A DNA stretch of 64,000 bases, taken from DASYQD01 sp963837455. Its GTDB lineage: Bacteria; Acidobacteriota; Thermoanaerobaculia; Multivoradales; JAIOJS01. The first letter of the stretch is position 1. Each line of letters starts with the position of its first letter. Made by a program: the position numbers and the translations under genes. A model generated the notes under the pieces. It searched no databases, was not told the origin of the DNA, and saw only the letters and a list, made by a program, of their open reading frames with translations. Of this stretch, positions 29,033 through 36,757 are shown piece after piece. The DNA lies in NCBI GenBank assembly GCA_963837455.1, contig CAWINM010000005.1, positions 1 to 64,000 of the forward strand. The letters run 5' to 3'.

Positions 29033-29410
29033 ATGGCCGACTTCGGAGAAAGACTCACCGAGCTCCGCAGACTCCGGCGGCTGACCCAGAGCCAGCTCGC
29101 CGACCTGCTCGACGCTGCAGAAGCTCCGGTGATCTCCCGCTGGGAGAACGGAGTCAGCAAGCCTCAGCTCGACTACGTTGTGAAGGTCGCCCAGGTGCTC
29201 GAGCTCGGTTTCGATCGAGCTGCTCGCAGACGGCTCTGAGCCAGCAAACCGTGGCGGCTTCGAAATCCAAAACCGCCGCCTCAAGGAGCTTTGCCAAGAA
29301 GGTCGACCGCCTCGACCCCCAGGACCAGCGAAGTCATCTGCTACGTCATGGACTCCCTGATCCGGAAAGAGCAGATCAAGGCGATCATGCAAGACCGCAT
29401 CCTCCGGTAG
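29033..29410 (+). pseudogene. XRE-family regulator with three frame shifts (locus A)
   Basis: From ATG 29033 the first ~58 residues form a lambda-repressor-like HTH (FGERLTELRRLRRLTQSQLA, then APVISRWENGVSKPQL). The frame then shifts by +1 at ~29207, ~29301 and ~29329. Following the shifts gives a continuous product with VSIELLADGSEPANRGGFEI, VDRLDPQDQ and EVICYVMDSLIRKEQIKAIM, ending at TAG 29410. The C-terminal part parallels the short linker and final helix of the XRE proteins of loci B and C. It is divergent from the primase remnant. It is either three single-base insertions in the gene or sequencing errors. Confidence 0.6.
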
Positions 29411-29447
29411 CTCGCCTGCTGGGAGCCGCAACCGATGACGACCCCAC

Positions 29448-29642
29448 CTCGAGCAAGAACAACTCGTCGAAAAGATCCGCCGGCTGCCCGCCGACAAGCA
29501 GGCGGAAGTGGAGGACTTCGTCGACTTCCTGCGCCTCAAAGACGAAGAGCGCGAGCTCGTGCGCGCAAGCGCCAAGCTCTCGCAGTACGCCTTCGATCAA
29601 GTCTGGGACAACCCCGAAGATGCCGACTACGACCGCCTATGA
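29448..29642 (+). CDS. DUF2281-like antitoxin upstream of mazF, start codon unclear
   Basis: The frame reads LEQEQLVEKIRRLPADKQAE, then VEDFVDFLRLKDEERELVRA and ends WDNPEDADYDRL. This is the DUF2281 antitoxin pattern (helical LPxxKQxEVxDFxxFL core, C-terminal WDNPEDAxYDxL) that commonly precedes MazF/PemK toxins. The stop overlaps the toxin start by 23 bases. No start codon exists in this frame after a TGA at 29436; the ATG at 29435 is one frame away. A single-base indel near 29445 would restore it. As given, the antitoxin may be untranslated. Confidence 0.6.
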   Translation, partial: LEQEQLVEKIRRLPADKQAEVEDFVDFLRLKDEERELVRASAKLSQYAFDQVWDNPEDADYDRL

Positions 29643-29967
29643 GTTCGGCGACGTCGTCCTTGTCGCCTTCCCTTTCACCGACCAGAGCGGCAGCAAGAAA
29701 CGGCCCGCCGTCGTGGTCAGCTCGCAGCTGTTTCACCGCTCGCGCGCCGACTTGCTGTTGATGGCCGTCACCGGCCACCTCGGCAGCCGACGGCCCGGTG
29801 ATCTCGAGGTGCGCGAGTGGCAAACGGCGGGGCTGCTCAAGCCCTCGCTCGTCAAACCCATCGTCACCACCCTCGAGCAGCGCCTGGTACTCAAGAAGCT
29901 CGGCCGTTTTGCAGCGCCCGATCGCGACGCCCTCGCGCAGGCCATCCGTACCGTCTTCGGCCCGTAG
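29620..29967 (+). CDS. MazF/PemK-type endoribonuclease toxin
   Basis: A 115-residue type II toxin. The CcdB/MazF-fold signatures are present: FGDVVLVAFPFTDQSGSKKRPAVVVSS with the catalytic Arg of the KKRP segment, then LLLMAVTGHL and the SLVKPIVTTLEQRLV strand. MazF proteins cleave mRNA at specific sites. It overlaps the DUF2281-like antitoxin in the usual order. A perfect 10-bp hairpin and an attC-like site follow directly downstream, so the pair has the layout of an integron toxin-antitoxin cassette. ATG 29620 is the only start giving the family N-terminus. Confidence 0.85.
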   Translation: MPTTTAYEFGDVVLVAFPFTDQSGSKKRPAVVVSSQLFHRSRADLLLMAVTGHLGSRRPGDLEVREWQTAGLLKPSLVKPIVTTLEQRLVLKKLGRFAAPDRDALAQAIRTVFGP

Positions 29968-29980
29968 CCGGATCCCCCAC

Positions 29981-30003
29981 CCACGGCCCGCACCGGGCCG
30001 TGG
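29981..30003. repeat. Hairpin conserved upstream of attC-like sites
   Basis: CCACGGCCCG, loop CAC, CGGGCCGTGG: a perfect 10-bp stem 14 bases after mazF. Similar hairpins precede the attC-like sites at 40390 and 56390. It could terminate mazF transcription, but no T run follows. Confidence 0.55.
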
Positions 30004-30085
30004 TGCTGCGTGACGACGTCGCCGGCGGCGGCGCCGGCCCGGCCCCCACCCACGCCTGCCAGCGGCAGTGGCTTCGATGCCTGGC

Positions 30086-30214
30086 GCCGAATGCTCCGCT
30101 GCAGCGGACGCCACCCGGGCGTTCTCTCCATCGCCCTCGCGCCTGGCGTCGAGCGCCAGCGACTCCGCTCACCACCTCGGCCGGGTGGCGCCGCTGGCTC
30201 TGCGGCCATTCGGC
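30086..30214 (+). repeat. attC-like site 1
   Basis: The ends are GCCGAATG and CATTCGGC, within a larger 15-bp inverted repeat GCCTGGCGCCGAATG. Inside, AGCGG-A-CGCCACCCGG (30103-30118) pairs with CCGGGTGGCGCCGCT (30181-30195): a 15-bp stem with a single unpaired A at 30108. The total length is 129 bp. Terminal boxes, an inner stem with an extrahelical base in one arm and this size are the plan of integron attC sites. The terminal boxes differ from the usual GTTRRRY consensus. Confidence 0.55.
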
Positions 30215-30353
30215 GCCAGGCGCGCCCGTGGTCTGCGGGCAGCGGTGACTTCATCAGCACCCCCCCGCCGGGCCTCGTCGTGCTGCGCGACGACCTCTCC
30301 TGCCCCGTGCGGGCCTCCCACCCGCTCTACAAGGCGCGGCAGACTGCACGTCC

Positions 30354-30650
30354 GCTGCGAGCACGGCGACGCGCAGCGGCGACGTGCACTGCAAGGCGCC
30401 GGCACTTCCGACCAAACCCGCGGCACGCTGGCCGCGGCGAGTGCTGCGGGGAGAGAGGACGGTGCGGGAAACTGATGGTGGCGAGAGCGTGGCTGTCGCG
30501 AGGCCCGAGCGGCCTGGGTGCCGGCCTTGTTTCTGAAGGGTGGGAAGCGCACGGGCCCGCCCCGCTCGACGACCACCGACGCTCGCTACGCCACCAAGGC
30601 CCGGCGCGCTCCTCGACGTCACCGCCGCTCGCAGGCCACCGACGCGCCTG
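30354..30650 (+). repeat. Dispersed repeat alpha, copy 1
   Basis: It begins GCTGCGAGCACGGCGACG, continues through an AAACCCGCGGCACG block and a GAGCGGCCTGGGTGCCG block, and ends in CGCAGGCCACCGACGCGCC before attC-like site 2. Similar sequence, diverged by roughly a fifth, occurs at 41202-41480 and 62917-63155, and its left part at 63893-64000. No coding sequence is visible. Confidence 0.55.
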
Positions 30651-30652
30651 GC

Positions 30653-30770
30653 GCCGAATGGGGCAAAGTTCAGCGGCGACACCCGGCCACGGATGAAGAG
30701 CGGAGAAACAGAGGCTCGACGCCAGGCGCGACAACGCCGAGAGGGAAACACTCGGGTGGCGTCCGCTGCA
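30653..30770 (-). repeat. attC-like site 2, interrupted by an IS110-family element
   Basis: The site lies in reverse orientation. GCCGAATG at 30653, then CAGCGGCGACACCCGG (30671) pairs with CGGGTGGCGTCCGCTG (30753-30768), again with one unpaired base in the arm next to the distal box. The distal box is missing here. A matching ...TTGTTCGGCGCCAGGC appears at 32347-32362, after the IS110 element. The site was therefore split by insertion. Confidence 0.5.
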
Positions 30771-30848
30771 ATGATGGGATGGACGCCTCCTCGCCGGCGG
30801 ACCCTGTATGGTCCGCGGCCCAACAACGCACTGCTGAGGAGGAGAGCC

Positions 30849-31926
30849 ATGCCAGCGACCGTCATCGCCGTCGACCTTGCCAAGTCTGTCTTCGAGATTG
30901 GAGTCTCGCACCGCGCCGGTAAGGTGGCCGAGCGCCACCGCGTCTCGCGTGCCGCTTTCCTGCGCTTCTTCGCTGAGCGGACACCGGCTACGGTGGTGAT
31001 GGAGGCGTGTGGCTCGGCGAGCTACTGGGCGCGACGACTGCGGGAGGTTGGCCATCGCCCGGTGCTGCTGCCACCCAAAGACGTACGGCCGTATCGGCGG
31101 GGTAACAAGACGGATCGGACGGACACCAAGGCTCTGCTCGAGGCCTACCGTGACGAATGACATCCGTCCGGTGCCGCCGAAGTCGGTCGAGCAGCAGACG
31201 CTCACTGCGCTGCATCGGCTGCGCTCCTCTTGGATCGCAGCGCGTACCGCTCGCATCAACACTCTGCGTGGCCTCCTGCGCGAGCTCGGCGTGGTGATCC
31301 CCCAGGGGGCGCGCTTGGTCGTACCGCGCGTGCGGACGGTGCTCGACGCGGCCGAGTCGCCGATCCCAGTAGCGCTGCAGCCAGCGATCGTCGCCTGCTG
31401 CGACGAGATCCGCGACTGTGAGTTGCGTGTCCGCGACATCGAGCGTCAGCTCGAGACGCTGGCGGTGCAGATGCCGGTCGTGGCGCGCCTGATGAGCATC
31501 CCCGGCGTCGGCCTGATCACCGCCACAGCGCTGGCTGGCTTCGTGGGAGACGTGCAGCGCTTTCCGAGTGGCCGTCACCTCGCGAGCTTTCTCGGGCTCA
31601 CGCCGCGCGAGCACAGCTCGGGAGGGGTCAGGAGGCTCGGCGGCATCACCAAGCGCGGCGACTCCTACCTGCGGACTCTGCTCATCCACGGTTCGCGCGC
31701 TGTCCTGCTCGCTGCCCGCCGAGCCAAGAGTCGGGACCGCCTGCGGCAGTGGGTTGTCGATCTGCACGACCGCAGCGGCCACAACAAAGCTGCAGTGGCG
31801 CTCGCCAACAAGCTGGCCCGCATCGTCTGGGCAGTGTGGAGATCCGACACCGCCTATGTGGCGGCGCCGGTGCTGGCGGCTCCGGTGCCAGCCACGGTGA
31901 TTGCCGACGCCACTGCTGTGAATTGA
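30849..31926 (+). pseudogene. IS110-family DEDD transposase, one-base frame shift
   Basis: The N-terminal RuvC-like domain has AVDLAKSVFEIGV with the first Asp, VVMEACGSASYWAR with the Glu, and NKTDRTDTKALLEA with the last two acids. The frame then hits TGA at 31158 after AYRDE. One frame over it continues without loss: DIRPVPPKSVEQQTLT, then the C-terminal transposase_20 domain SIPGVGLITATALAGFVG and KRGDSYLRTLLIHGSRAVL with the conserved Ser. Removing one base near 31156 gives a normal protein of about 358 residues. A GAGGAGGAG ribosome site precedes the ATG. It is inactive as read, and could be a sequencing error. Confidence 0.85.
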
Positions 31927-32345
31927 TGACGACTACCCAGCGGATGTGCCGGCGCGGAGCGAAGTCGAGAATAGATCTGGCCTCAGAGGCCGCTGTCAAC
32001 GACTGACTCTCCGCGGCTGGCCCTCATGAGCAACCTGCCACCGACTGCACCGAGAACGATGTGATGGCGATTCGGTCTGACCGACGCGGGGCGAAGCCGA
32101 GAAACAAGTCTGGCCCACCGAGGCCGCTGACCAACGATTGGCTCCCTGCGTGCGGCTTCCATCATGGCCCGCAGCTGCACGATCACGCTGCACTCAGAGG
32201 CCGGAGATACGACTGCAGTCAAGACCTCCTCGCCATCGCCTTCTCGTCAGATCGCCGGAAGCTGAGCCGGAGAAGAGGCGGCTAAGGGGGGAAGAGCCCA
32301 GAGCCAGAGAAGAGAAGAGAAGAGGCGCTTGACAGAGGCGTCCAG
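31927..32345 (+). ncRNA. Right non-coding end of the IS110 element, candidate guide (bridge/seek) RNA
   Basis: About 415 bases without a credible gene. Two imperfect ~85-base repeats start near 31946 and 32079 (shared blocks such as CTGGCC-CCGAGGCCGCTG and CGGGGCGAAGCCGAGAA). IS1111-type elements encode their target-guiding RNA downstream of the transposase. This position fits, but the RNA and its loops are not demonstrated here. Confidence 0.3.
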
Positions 32346-32348
32346 ATT

Positions 32349-32480
32349 GTTCGGCGCCAGGCTTCGAAGCCACCACCGCTCGCAGGCCACACGCCGGGCC
32401 GCGACTCAGCTGCCACCGAAGTTCAGCGCAGAGACTGGGCGGGCCAGTGCGCCGGGCTGGGTCCGTCCTCTGCGCCTGCA
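32349..32480 (+). repeat. Dispersed repeat beta, copy 1
   Basis: It starts at a GTTCGGCGCCAGGCTTCGAAG box and runs through CACACGCCGGGCCGC, AAGTTCAGCG and GGGCGGGCC-GTGCGCCGGG. Clear relatives are at 38455-38540 and 63281-63400, and a weak one at 41690-41790. It is adjacent to attC-like sequence in two of these. Confidence 0.5.
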
Positions 32481-32512
32481 AGCTCGCGCCTCCGCTTTGC
32501 GTCTGTACTGAC

Positions 32513-33167
32513 GTGGCAAGACCCCTGCGCTTCCTCCCTTCGGGCGCCATGGTCGAGGTTACCGTGCGCACCGTCCACGGTCGGCTCTTGCTGCGCCCCA
32601 GCACCGCCGTCAATGACCTCATCGTCGGTGTCATCGGCCGTGCCCAGAAGAAGTACGCCATGCGCGTCCACGCCCTGGCAGTGCTCTCCAACCACGCACA
32701 CCTCGCCCTGTCTCCGGACTCGCCGCAGCAGCTCGCTGCCTTCATGGACTTCGTCGCTGGCAACATCGCCCGCGAGGTCGGCAGGCTCCATGACTGGCGG
32801 GAGAAGTTCTGGGCAAGAAGGTACCGCTCGATCATCGTCTCTGACGAGGAAGACGCTCAAGTCGCACGCCTCGTCTATATCCTCGGCCAGGGCGTCAAAG
32901 AGGGCCTCGTCGAACGACCCCAGCAGTGGCCCGGCGTCCACTGCGCGCAAGCGCTGCTTGATGGAGTCGATCTCGAAGGCACCTGGTTCGATCGCACTGC
33001 CCAGTACGAGGCCCGCCGCAGGAGAGACGACAAGACCGCCGCTGACTTCGCCACCGCCGAACGAGTCGTCTTCACGCCCCTTCCCTGCTGGGCCGCTCTC
33101 GAGCCTGCCGCCTACCAACAGCGCGTTGCCGCGCTGGTTGACCGCATCATCGAAGACGGCCGCCGCC
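32513..33167 (+). pseudogene. RAYT transposase gene, 5' part, interrupted by an IS21-family element
   Basis: REP-associated tyrosine transposases are single-strand HUH/Y1 enzymes. GTG 32513 gives the family N-terminus VARPLRFLPSGAMVEV. The HUH motif is SNHAHLAL and the RRYRSIIVSDEE segment follows the catalytic region. The frame is cut after residues EDGRR by the IS21 element at 33168. Removing that element and one copy of the 9-bp target repeat joins it in frame to 36164-36426, restoring a 305-residue RAYT. Without excision the product would end in translated IS-end repeats. Fragments of the same gene also occur at 27.6 kb and 62.4 kb. Confidence 0.85.
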
Positions 33168-33444
33168 TGCGGATTCCGGCCCAAGGCGACCACCCGTTCC
33201 GATCGAAGGCGACCACCCGTTCCGACGGGAAGGCGACCACTGATTCCGGCCTGAAGGCGACCACTTAGGGGTGGAGGTCCGGAAAGGGTGGTCGCCATCC
33301 CGGAAAGGGTGGTCGCCATCGCCGGAATCGGTGGTCGTGATCCCGGAATGGCGGCCTCGATTCGCCGTAAGGCGAAGCGAGTGAATGGGTTGGGTGTGGG
33401 CTCCGACTCTGGCATCGTGCCCCCCTTCTACAAGGGGGCCCGAG

Positions 33445-35007
33445 ATGCCGGCACGGAGAGTGAGCATGCGGAAGATTCGCGAGGTTTTGCGTTTGCTGTG
33501 GGTGTGTGGCCTGAGCCAGCGGCGAGTGGCCTCCAGCTGCGGGATCAGCAAGACGGCGGTGGCCGAATGTGCCGCGCGCGCCCGGCGCAATGGGATGGAC
33601 CAGGAGGCCACGAGAGCGCTGAGCGACATCGAGCTCGAGCAGCGGCTGTACCCGCGCGGTGAAGCGGTGTCGCGATCGCGGCCGGCGGTGGATTGGGCGG
33701 AGGTGCACCGCGAGCTCAAGGGCAAGGATGTGACGCTGCAGCTGGTGTGGGAGGAGTACCGGGAGCGCGAGCCGCAGGGCTACAGCTACAGCCGCTATTG
33801 CGAGTTGTACCAGGGATGGCGCCGGTGGGTTGATCTCACCATGCGTCAGGTGCATCGCGCCGGGGAGAAGCTTTTCGTCGACTACTGCGGCCGAACCGTC
33901 CCCGTCGTCGTCAGCGCGAGCGGTGAGGTGCGGCAGGCACAGGTCTTCGTCGCGGTGTGGGGAGCAAGTAACTACACCTACGCTGAGGCGACCTGGACGC
34001 AGAGCCTCCCGGATTGGATCGGCGCCCACGTGCGCGCGTTCGAATTCAGTGGCGGTGTGCCCGAGATCGTCGTCCCGGATAACACGCGCACCGGGGTCAA
34101 GAGACCCTGTCGCTACGAGCCCGAGCTCAATCCCACGTACCGGGATCTGGCCACGCACTACGGCGTGGCGGTGATCCCGGCCCGCGTGCGGCGGCCACGA
34201 GACAAGGCCAAAGTCGAAGTGGGCGTGCAGGTCGTCCAGCGCTGGATTCTGGCGCGGCTGCGCCACCGGACCTTCTTCTCGCTCGCCGAGCTCAACCGCG
34301 CCATCCACGAATTGCTCGCGCGGCTCAATGAGCGGTCCTTTCGCAAGATCCCCGGCACACGCCGCTCGCTGTTCGAGAGTCTCGATCGGCCCGCGATGCG
34401 CCCCTTGCCGCAAGAGCGCTTCGTCTACGGGGAGTGGAAGAAGGCGCGCGTCAATGTGGATTACCACGTCGAGGTCGAGCGGCACTACTACAGCGTGCCC
34501 TACCAGCTGGTCGGCCAGCAGCTCGACGTGCGCCTCAGCGCCCAGACAGTGGAGTGTTTCCACGGCGACCAGCGCGTCGCCAGCCACGTGCGCAGCTTCC
34601 GTCGCGGGCTGCCCACCACGGTCGCTGCGCACATGCCGCGGGCGCACCGGGACTACGTGGAGTGGACGCCCGAGCGACTCGTCCGCTGGGCCAAGCAGAG
34701 CGGACCCTCTGTCGCCGCTGTGGTCGAATCGATCCTCCTCAAGTACGTCCACCCCCAGCAGGGCTTTCGCGCCTGCCTGGGGATTCTCCGCCTGGGTCAA
34801 CGCTACGGCGGTGAGCGGCTGGAGGCAGCCTGTCGGCGGGCCCTGAGTATCGGCTCGCCCTCCTATCGCAGCGTGCGGTCGATTCTCGAGCGAGGCCTCG
34901 ATGCGCAGCTCGACATCGGTGTCGACGTCGCGACTGCTCACGCTGTCCTGCACGAGAATCTCCGCGGCGCCTCCTACTACGGCGGTGAGGAGGAGAAGCC
35001 ATGCTGA
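33445..35007 (+). CDS. istA: IS21-family transposase IstA
   Basis: A 520-residue DDE transposase. An N-terminal HTH (MRKIREVLRLLWVCGLSQRR, then ISKTAVAECAARA) is followed by the integrase core, with Asp in KLFVDYCGRTVP, Asp in IVVPDNTRTGV and Glu in DKAKVEVGVQVV, then a C-terminal beta domain (ERHYYSVPYQLVG). ATG 33445 (MPARRVSMRKI) is preferred over the earlier 33385 because the HTH then lies at the normal distance. The stop overlaps the istB start. A 5'-truncated copy identical over 348 residues lies at 60189-61232. Confidence 0.93.
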   Translation: MPARRVSMRKIREVLRLLWVCGLSQRRVASSCGISKTAVAECAARARRNGMDQEATRALSDIELEQRLYPRGEAVSRSRPAVDWAEVHRELKGKDVTLQLVWEEYREREPQGYSYSRYCELYQGWRRWVDLTMRQVHRAGEKLFVDYCGRTVPVVVSASGEVRQAQVFVAVWGASNYTYAEATWTQSLPDWIGAHVRAFEFSGGVPEIVVPDNTRTGVKRPCRYEPELNPTYRDLATHYGVAVIPARVRRPRDKAKVEVGVQVVQRWILARLRHRTFFSLAELNRAIHELLARLNERSFRKIPGTRRSLFESLDRPAMRPLPQERFVYGEWKKARVNVDYHVEVERHYYSVPYQLVGQQLDVRLSAQTVECFHGDQRVASHVRSFRRGLPTTVAAHMPRAHRDYVEWTPERLVRWAKQSGPSVAAVVESILLKYVHPQQGFRACLGILRLGQRYGGERLEAACRRALSIGSPSYRSVRSILERGLDAQLDIGVDVATAHAVLHENLRGASYYGGEEEKPC

Positions 35008-35759
35008 CGCAGCCCACCTTCGACAAGCTCGCCGCTCTGCGCCTTCAGGGTATGGCCAAGGCCCTGGCGGAGCAACTCGAGATGACCGACATCGACCAGC
35101 TCGACTTCACCGCTCGACTCGGGTTGCTGGTCGATCGGGAAATGACGGAGCGCGACAACCGCCGACTCCAGTATCACCTCGCCAAAGCGCGTTTCCGCCA
35201 AGCGGCCGCGGTCGAAGACATCGATTTCCGCACTCCTCGCGGACTCGATCGTCAGCTGTTCGCTGCGCTGTGCTCGTGCCAATGGGTCCGCGACCACCAA
35301 AACATCCTGATCACCGGCGCCACCGGGCTCGGCAAGAGCTTCCTCGCCTGCGCGCTGGGTCACAAGGCGTGCCGAGAAGGCTTCACCGCCCTCTACCATC
35401 GCTTGCCGCGTCTGCTGCCCGACCTGGCGATCGCCAAGGCAGACGGCCGCTACGGCAAGCTCCTCGCGGCTCTGGGCCGTACCGACGTCTTGCTGCTTGA
35501 CGATTGGGGCGTTCTGGCCCTCAACGACGGTCATCGCCACGATCTGCTCGAGATCCTCGAGGACCGTTACGACCGCCGTTCCACGATCGTCACCAGTCAG
35601 CTTCCCGTCAGCTCCTGGCATGAGGCGATCGGCCATCCAACACTCGCCGACGCCATCCTCGATCGACTCGTGCACAACGCCCATCGCGTGACTCTCAAAG
35701 GCAAAGAGTCGATCCGCAAGACCAAGGCCGTCACTCCGCACGCCGAGAGCGGCGAATGA
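35001..35759 (+). CDS. istB: IS21 helper ATPase IstB
   Basis: A 252-residue AAA+ ATPase that loads on target DNA and directs IstA. Walker A is TGATGLGKSFLA and Walker B VLLLDDWGVLAL, and the sensor-like region IVTSQLPVSSWHEAIG is typical. The ATG overlaps the istA stop by seven bases, the usual IS21 coupling. An identical copy lies at 61226-61984. Confidence 0.95.
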   Translation: MLTQPTFDKLAALRLQGMAKALAEQLEMTDIDQLDFTARLGLLVDREMTERDNRRLQYHLAKARFRQAAAVEDIDFRTPRGLDRQLFAALCSCQWVRDHQNILITGATGLGKSFLACALGHKACREGFTALYHRLPRLLPDLAIAKADGRYGKLLAALGRTDVLLLDDWGVLALNDGHRHDLLEILEDRYDRRSTIVTSQLPVSSWHEAIGHPTLADAILDRLVHNAHRVTLKGKESIRKTKAVTPHAESGE

Positions 35760-36163
35760 ACGCGTGCCGCCAGACCGCCGCCCCGCCCGGCAAGAGACCG
35801 ACACAGCCTGAGCGTCGCTGCGCTCCGATTACCGGATCCAGATGGGCTGCGGATCTGACGCGACTGTGGACCCCTGCGGACGTCGAAGACGACGCCCGCA
35901 GGTCCCACCCGCCCCCGGCCTCCGGCCGGGCACCCGTCCACAGCCGCTTGGAAATCGCCCACCCCCACGACCCCCACCCGGCGATTCCCACAGCTCCGCA
36001 GCCCCGGCGGCTGGCAGTACACTCCCTCGAAGAAAAGGAGGCCTCAGACCCCCAAGACGACCACTTCAGCTAACCACGAGCCCCCGCCCGTCGCTTCGCT
36101 CCGACCGGTGGTCGCCTTCGTCGGAATACGTGGTCGCCTTCGCCGGAATACGCAGCCGCCGCC

Positions 36164-36426
36164 AGCGCGATGGCAGGCCCGTGCTCGGTAGGAAGGCCAT
36201 CGCCAGCCAGCACCCCCACGACAAGCCCATCCACTGCGATCGCTCACCGGCGCCGCTGGTGCACGCCGCCAGCAGGGAGATCCGCATCATGCTCCGTGTC
36301 GCGTACTGGCAGTTCGTCGCCGCCTTCCGCGAGGCCGCTCACCGCCTGCGCCACGGCGATCGGCTCGTCCGCTTCCCCACCGGAGCCTTCCCACCCCCGC
36401 TGCCCTGCCTCGTCCCCACCGGCTGA
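36164..36426 (+). pseudogene. RAYT transposase gene, 3' part
   Basis: This is the continuation of the interrupted RAYT: QRDGRPVLGRKAIA, then DRSPAPLVHAASREIRIMLR and the family end VRFPTGAFPPPLP. It begins directly after the right target repeat of the IS21 element and is in frame with 32513-33167 when the element and one repeat are removed. It cannot be translated alone for lack of a start. An identical copy is at 62389-62651 within the segmental duplication. Confidence 0.82.
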
Positions 36427-36757
36427 CGCCCCTCCAGCTGCCTCGCTCTCAGACCAACCACCAACTCGCCGGCGACGCCGGCAACGAAGAGGTCTGTCCG
36501 CTCATCGCCGCGGCGGCCGACAATGGCTCGCTCGGGACCACAGAACCACACTCGGCTGCCGACTGCTCACCATCACCGGACCCAGCCGCGGCCTACCACT
36601 ACCCATCAGCGACCCACCGCGGCTCTCCGCTCGCCGTGATTCTCGATCTCTCTCACGAAGAGGGTGGCACCTCTCTTTGGGGGGGCCGCTGCTCGGAGGA
36701 CGCGGCGGCTCGGCGCAGAGGCTGGCGGGCCGGTGTGCGGGTGGGGCTCGGCCTCTT
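36427..36757. other. Intergenic stretch between RAYT 3' part and ISL3 transposase
   Basis: 331 bases. The first 255 are the right end of the segment duplicated at 62906. It contains the short palindromic motif GAAGAGGGTGGCACCTCTC (36658-36676), also found at 62883. No gene seen. Confidence 0.5.

Larger units (their letters stand above)
30771..32345 (+). mobile_element. IS110/IS1111-family insertion sequence inside an attC-like site
   Basis: The ends are deduced from the break in attC-like site 2; they are approximate. The element is about 1.57 kb and holds one transposase gene (frame-shifted), a short left end and a ~415-base right non-coding end. No long terminal inverted repeats are visible, as expected for IS110-type elements, which do not use DDE chemistry. 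IS1111-attC elements are known to insert into attC sites. Confidence 0.65.
33168..36154 (+). mobile_element. Complete IS21-family element in a RAYT gene
   Basis: The ends are TGCGGATTCCGGC and GCCGGAATACGCA (12 of 13 paired, with the TG...CA termini of IS21 elements). Multiple end repeats of the type AAGGCGACCAC follow inside: four on the left up to ~33266, then three inverted copies, and two on the right (36108-36145). It is 2987 bp long and contains istA and istB. GCCGCCGCC flanks it on both sides (33159-33167 and 36155-36163), a 9-bp target duplication. It looks structurally intact. Confidence 0.9.

Noticed and set aside
33180..33345. Short regular repeats with GGCGACCAC, considered as a CRISPR array
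   Set aside because: Spacing is irregular, copies are inverted within the tract and matched at 36108-36145; they are IS21 end repeats.
35756..36163. Open frames of 105 and 194 residues after istB
   Set aside because: The shorter one lies in the IS21 right end; only the last ~88 residues of the longer one are real, and these belong to the interrupted RAYT gene.
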